Assembly: GCA_001603805.1 (NCBI GenBank)
Contig: LUZY01000009.1
Coordinates: forward strand, 1-64,000
Source of the DNA: Deferribacterales bacterium Deferri_01
GTDB taxonomy: Bacteria > Chrysiogenota > Deferribacteres > Deferribacterales > Geovibrionaceae
Direction: 5' to 3'
DNA length: 64,000 nt
The notes under the pieces are model-generated. The model ran no database searches. It was not told the origin of the DNA and saw only the letters and a list, made by a program, of their open reading frames with translations. Below, one piece after another: positions 60,699-64,000 of the stretch. The position numbers and the translations under genes are program-made. The stretch's first letter is position 1. The number at the start of each line of letters is the position of its first letter.

Positions 60699-60719
60699 CA
60701 CCCACCCGGAAAGCCTGTG

Positions 60720-60753
60720 GATTTACGGGATTATGTTTTAAAACCCGTAAATC
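60720..60753 (+). promoter_or_regulatory. 10-bp inverted repeat in the leader
   Basis: GATTTACGGG and CCCGTAAATC form a perfect inverted repeat with a 14-base AT-rich interval, beginning about 15 bases after the predicted transcription start. It could be an operator or an mRNA hairpin; it has no T-run after it. Confidence 0.6.
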
Positions 60754-60795
60754 AGCAGAGCCTTTATATTTGGGTATTTGGAGGTGAAAGTGGGT

Positions 60796-61236
60796 TTGCT
60801 GACAACAATAGGCGGAATGCTATTGATGGTATTAGTAATGGGTTTGATTTCTGTATATTTATACAGCAATGTGTTATTGATATGCAGGCTATGCAGGAAA
60901 CTGTGCAGCTTTGAACCGGACAGGTATGCAGCTTTCAGGAAGATGACCCTGACAGTCGGTGGTTTTTATGTTGTCGGAGCTACTGTTGCTCATTACTTCA
61001 AAAAACATATGGCAGGGGAAGACGTTTCTGAATATGCAGTAAAGGGTGTGATGCTCCTTACCTTTTTGCTTCTTATTCCTATCGGCGGATGGATTTACGG
61101 CAGAGTGTTCAGCCATTCAGGCGATGATTCTCCCATAGGTTTTGGTAAAGGGCTTACAATCTATACCGCACAGTTTGCATATGTAATTGCGGTGGTTATC
61201 CCCATAACCATAGTGACAGCGCATTTTGCTTCCTAG
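60796..61236 (+). CDS. Four-helix membrane protein, unknown function
   Basis: A protein of about 146 residues with four hydrophobic segments (about 5-28, 50-70, 82-102, 120-145). It is rich in Gly/Val/Ile, with a short loop containing the CRLCRKLC motif after the first helix. I do not recognise a family. The longest frame starts TTG at 60778, but GGAGGTGA at 60780-60787 can only serve a start downstream; TTG at 60796, 8 bases after it, is the best reading. It is transcribed from the consensus promoter and ends at a terminator, so it forms a single-gene unit. Confidence 0.68.
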   Translation: MLTTIGGMLLMVLVMGLISVYLYSNVLLICRLCRKLCSFEPDRYAAFRKMTLTVGGFYVVGATVAHYFKKHMAGEDVSEYAVKGVMLLTFLLLIPIGGWIYGRVFSHSGDDSPIGFGKGLTIYTAQFAYVIAVVIPITIVTAHFAS

Positions 61237-61284
61237 CTGTCAGCTATCTTACGGTTATAGGTATAACCAGACTTGTTCAACAAG

Positions 61285-61313
61285 CGGGTTCTTTTTCTAG
61301 GAACCCGTTTTTT
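61285..61313 (+). terminator. Terminator of the small membrane protein gene
   Basis: CGGGTTC pairs with GAACCCG around a 9-base loop and runs into six T residues. Confidence 0.9.
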
Positions 61314-61316
61314 CCG

Positions 61317-61355
61317 TAAAAAAAGCCCTGACCACCTTAAGGTGAACAGGGCCTT
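61317..61355 (-). terminator. Terminator of the fumarase operon
   Basis: On the minus strand GCCCTG/CAGGGC with an inner CACC-TTAA-GGTG stem is followed by seven T residues, 20-odd bases after the end of the beta subunit gene. Confidence 0.9.
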
Positions 61356-61377
61356 AAAACATATATTGTAGTATCTT

Positions 61378-61959
61378 CTACTTATCCATTAGCTCTTTAG
61401 CTATGCCTGCTGACATCTCCATAATGTCTTTATGAAGGCTTCCGCCGTGAGAGTCCATGGTTACAACACAAGGGAAATCCTCAACCTGAATTACCCAGAA
61501 GGCTTCGGGGGTTCCGAACTCTTCAAGTTTGTAAACCGTATCGACCTTTGTTACTTTCTTGGCGATAAGTGAGCCTGCTCCGCCGACTGCGTGGAGGTAG
61601 ACCGCTCCTGTTTTTTTAAGTCCATCAGCTGTTTTAGGACCCATGCCGCCTTTTCCGATAACTGCACGTACTTTGTATTCTTCTATAACATCAGCCTGAT
61701 AGGGCTCTTCTCTGGAAGAGGTGGTAGGACCGGCTGCAACAAAGGAGTAAGAACCGTCCGTTCCTTTTCTGACAACAGGACCACAGTGGTAAATAACAGA
61801 ACCGTTAAGGTGTTCTCTTATGAAATCCGGTCTTTCCTCAACCATGAGCTTGTGTGCGGCATCTCTTGCTGTAACAATTGTTCCCGTAAGCAGAACCTCA
61901 TCACCGACCTTGAGGCTTCTTGCTGTCTCTTCAGAGATAGGAGTTTGCAGCTTAATCAT
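61378..61959 (-). CDS. Fumarate hydratase class I, beta subunit
   Basis: This is the smaller chain (193 residues) of a two-subunit, iron-sulfur fumarate hydratase. It matches the C-terminal part of single-chain FumA: GDEVLLTGTIVTARDAAHK, the YHCGPVVRK segment, AVIGKGGMGPKTADGL and a VTMDSHGGSLH region near the end. With the alpha chain it catalyses hydration of fumarate to malate; the related L-tartrate dehydratase is a less likely alternative. The gene overlaps the alpha gene by 8 bases, giving coupled synthesis. Confidence 0.92.
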   Translation of the reverse strand: MIKLQTPISEETARSLKVGDEVLLTGTIVTARDAAHKLMVEERPDFIREHLNGSVIYHCGPVVRKGTDGSYSFVAAGPTTSSREEPYQADVIEEYKVRAVIGKGGMGPKTADGLKKTGAVYLHAVGGAGSLIAKKVTKVDTVYKLEEFGTPEAFWVIQVEDFPCVVTMDSHGGSLHKDIMEMSAGIAKELMDK

Positions 61960-62824
61960 AGCTCACCTCGCTTCCTTTGATAATCATGGTTTTCCTGCGG
62001 TAAGCCCAACAGGTGTATGATATTGCAACATAATAGGTGGCGGGGTGTCTGTGCTGAAGACCGATATTTACTCCGAGAACAGTTGTTTTACCGCCGAAGC
62101 CCATGGGACCAATCTTAAGCTTGTTGAGATCTTCTATGAGTCCTTCTTCAAGTTTGGCTAGTTCAGGATTTTCGCTTCTTTCGCCCAGTGTGCGGAAAAA
62201 CTGTTCTTTTGAAAGGGCATAGCTGGTAACTCTGTCACCGCCGATGCCGACGCCGATTATACCGGGTGCGCAGCCATATCCCTGAGCCTTATGAACAGCA
62301 TCAATAATAACTTTGCGTACACCTTTAAGGTCACGTCCTGCTTTGAGAGCAGCATCGGGGAGTCTGTACTGTGTTCCTACGTTTTCGGAACCGCCGCCTT
62401 TGAGCATTACTCTTACCCTGACTTCGGGCTTATCCCACTGGTGGAAGTGCATGTAGGGAGCGTTTATTCCGATATTGTTGCCTGTGTTTTTACCTGTGAT
62501 GGGGTCAACCGCATTGGGGCGGAGATACTGAAGCTTTGTGGCTTCCATTGCTGCCCATTCAAGAGCTTCACGGTATTTCTTTTCGCTTTCGCCAACAGGG
62601 AAATCCACATAACAGATGATAGATCCCGTGTCCTGACAGAGAGGCGTAGACGCTTCTCTTGCGAGTTCGATATTTTCGACTATTGTGCCGAAAACGTTTT
62701 TTGCGGATGTTCCCTCGTCCTCATTGTCGTATGCCTGCCTGATCGCCTTTTCCACATCCGGTGCAAGGTCTGTGGAGGCTCTGCGGAGCAGTTCCAACAT
62801 AGCATTTTTGAGTTCCATAGCCAC
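61952..62824 (-). CDS. Fumarate hydratase class I, alpha subunit
   Basis: The larger chain (290 residues), corresponding to the N-terminal domain of FumA. It carries the 4Fe-4S-binding cysteines: one in STPLCQDTGSI, one in the GYGCAPGIIGVGIGGDR motif and one in ISYTCWAYR. The enzyme is oxygen-labile in characterised homologues, which fits an anaerobic or microaerophilic host. It is the first gene of a two-gene minus-strand operon. GAGGTGG precedes its start. The 271 bases upstream, shared with the divergent class II fumarase gene, contain no other gene. Confidence 0.93.
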   Translation of the reverse strand: MAMELKNAMLELLRRASTDLAPDVEKAIRQAYDNEDEGTSAKNVFGTIVENIELAREASTPLCQDTGSIICYVDFPVGESEKKYREALEWAAMEATKLQYLRPNAVDPITGKNTGNNIGINAPYMHFHQWDKPEVRVRVMLKGGGSENVGTQYRLPDAALKAGRDLKGVRKVIIDAVHKAQGYGCAPGIIGVGIGGDRVTSYALSKEQFFRTLGERSENPELAKLEEGLIEDLNKLKIGPMGFGGKTTVLGVNIGLQHRHPATYYVAISYTCWAYRRKTMIIKGSEVSYD

Positions 62825-63095
62825 CTCATTATTCAGCTATTGAAAAAATTAATAGCGTTATTTTGCGCTTATACTCATATGTAACCCAAAAAATGTTATA
62901 TTTCAATAACGGCTTTAAACAGGTATTAATTTATATTATACAGATAAAGCTCATAATGCTCACAGGTATTTTTAAAACAACGATTTTTTGATGTTAGAAG
63001 CATCTAAGTATGGTAAAATTATTACAAGGCTGTTAGATTTAATATAATGCAGAATAACTATCAGTAATTTTATAATAAAACACCGGAGGAAAAGA

Positions 63096-64000
63096 ATGAG
63101 CTTCAGGATTGAGAAAGATACCATGGGTGAAATCAGGGTTCCAGACGGGAATTACTGGGCGGCGCAAACTCAGAGAAGTCTGGAAAACTTCCGTATCGGC
63201 ACTGAAAAGATGCCGCCTGAGCTTATTAAAGCCTTTGCAGTTCTTAAGAGGTCACTGGCTGTTGTTAATAACAAGCTGGGCAAGCTTGATAATGATAAAA
63301 CAAAAGGAATTGTGCAGGCATGCGATGAAATACTTGCAGGAAAGCTTGCGGACCAGTTTCCCCTTGCTGTATGGCAGACAGGAAGCGGAACTCAGACCAA
63401 TATGAATCTTAACGAAGTAATAGCCAGCAGGGCAACAGAGATTATGGGCGGGGATTTCCGCACGAAAAGGCTGGTTCATCCCAATGACCATGTGAATATG
63501 TCTCAAAGCTCAAACGATACATTTCCCACGGCTATGCATATTGCTGCTGTCACTGAAGTGGAGGATCTGCTTCTTCCCGCTTTGAAAAGGCTCAGAGACA
63601 CGCTTGCTGCAAAGAGAGATGAATTCGCCGGAATAGTTAAAATCGGGCGTACTCATCTTCAGGATGCAACTCCTCTGACATTGGGGCAGGAGTTCAGCGG
63701 ATATGTGGCAATGCTTGAGACAAACTATACCCAGCTTGAGGGATCACTTGAATATGTCCGGGAGCTTGCCATAGGCGGAACAGCAGTAGGCACAGGGATA
63801 AACGCTCACCCTAAACTCGGCGTTATGGCGGCAGAGGAGATAAGCTCGTTTACAAAAAGACGCTTTGTTTCCGCCGCAAACAAGTTTCAGGCGCTTACAT
63901 CTCATGATGCTCTTGTTTATGCAAGCGGAGCTGCAAAAGCCCTTGCTGCCAACCTGATGAAGATAGCCAATGACGTGCGCTGGCTTTCATCCGGTCCGAG
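63096..64000 (+). CDS. fumC: Fumarate hydratase class II (3' end outside window)
   Basis: A class II fumarase, iron-independent and stable to oxygen, of which the first 301 codons are present (about two thirds of a 460-residue enzyme). [16 protein letters not shown]-like substrate-binding residues occur as [36 protein letters not shown] follows, and [18 protein letters not shown] contains the catalytic His. GGAGGA lies 5 bases before the ATG. The active-site SS-loop (GSSxMPxKxN) is beyond the edge. It is divergent from the class I pair, so two unrelated fumarases share one intergenic region. Confidence 0.95.
   Translation, partial: MSFRIEKDTMGEIRVPDGNYWAAQTQRSLENFRIGTEKMPPELIKAFAVLKRSLAVVNNKLGKLDNDKTKGIVQACDEILAGKLADQFPLAVWQTGSGTQTNMNLNEVIASRATEIMGGDFRTKRLVHPNDHVNMSQSSNDTFPTAMHIAAVTEVEDLLLPALKRLRDTLAAKRDEFAGIVKIGRTHLQDATPLTLGQEFSGYVAMLETNYTQLEGSLEYVRELAIGGTAVGTGINAHPKLGVMAAEEISSFTKRRFVSAANKFQALTSHDALVYASGAAKALAANLMKIANDVRWLSSGP

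Noticed and set aside
1-64000. CRISPR arrays, prophage, integrase or insertion sequences
   Set aside because: I saw no short-spacer repeat arrays, transposases or integrases. The only repeats are the 155-bp array, its relative upstream of argJ and the small inverted repeats listed.

Overview
The window is a continuous chromosomal stretch from a motile, Gram-negative bacterium: a flagellin, a chemoreceptor, lipid A/Kdo/heptose enzymes, outer-membrane proteins and a large Wzx/Wzy-type surface polysaccharide locus. Base composition is moderate and ribosome binding sites are of the GGAGG type. Two-subunit and class II fumarases lie side by side, and a flagellin/argJ/argC stretch and NfeD, DUF493, DUF374, DUF1858 and DUF4405 genes are scattered among housekeeping genes. 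This mix fits a deep-branching anaerobe such as Deferribacterota (Geovibrio/Denitrovibrio-like), but that assignment is inference from gene content and no marker sequence was compared.

Layout. 1-5165: the 3' part of a flagellin gene, arginine genes argJ and argC on the minus strand, a DUF167 gene, an AEC permease and a small membrane protein. 5253-12592: recJ and rel (stringent response), rpmB, a 155-bp tandem repeat array, a DUF1858 redox protein, trmB, nfeD and a DUF493 gene. 12837-17928: an MCP with a C-terminal cytoplasmic sensor-like domain, then a minus-strand lipid A/core operon (DUF374 acyltransferase, waaA, lpxL-like, gmhB). 18087-23176: hslVU, a periplasmic FG-GAP-like protein and a porin-like protein behind a good promoter. 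23413-56721: the surface polysaccharide locus. 56732-61236: small membrane proteins and lipoproteins, a DUF4405 protein, a lone receiver, a pseudouridine synthase and two tRNA-Ser genes. 61378-64000: a two-subunit class I fumarase (minus strand) and the first two thirds of a class II fumarase (plus strand).

The polysaccharide locus is the centre of the window. An exporter with about nine SLBB-like repeats and a Wzi-like barrel precede a long, mostly overlapping run of plus-strand genes. That run encodes precursor enzymes for UDP-uronic acids (tviB-like and an epimerase), GDP-mannose and GDP-fucose (manC, manB, gmd, fcl) and UDP-galactose (galE). It also carries an initiating phosphoglycosyltransferase, a Wzz-like regulator, Wzx, a probable Wzy, a pyruvyltransferase and a few glycosyltransferases. 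Two nonulosonate (sialic-acid-like) modules are embedded in it. One is a canonical neuB-neuC-neuA cassette with a visibly higher G+C content. The other is an atypical set: NeuB, NeuD-like acetyltransferase, TIM-barrel isomerase, CBS-DegT aminotransferase fusion, Gfo/Idh oxidoreductase, CMP-sugar synthetase and SDR. It has no hydrolysing 2-epimerase of its own, and it is the best candidate here for an undescribed pathway.

The most striking non-coding signal is a dispersed element of three hairpins whose stems differ between copies by paired (compensatory) changes. One copy lies upstream of argJ between two exact 41-bp copies of the argJ start region, which creates a 22-codon leader ORF with its own start site. 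Two full copies and one truncated copy make up the 155-bp tandem array between rpmB and the DUF1858 gene. A TTGACA-16-TATAAT promoter followed by a 10-bp leader inverted repeat (60671-60753), a palindrome inside the presumed promoter of the polysaccharide operon (28348-28376) and a probable AUU start for trmB are further points worth checking.
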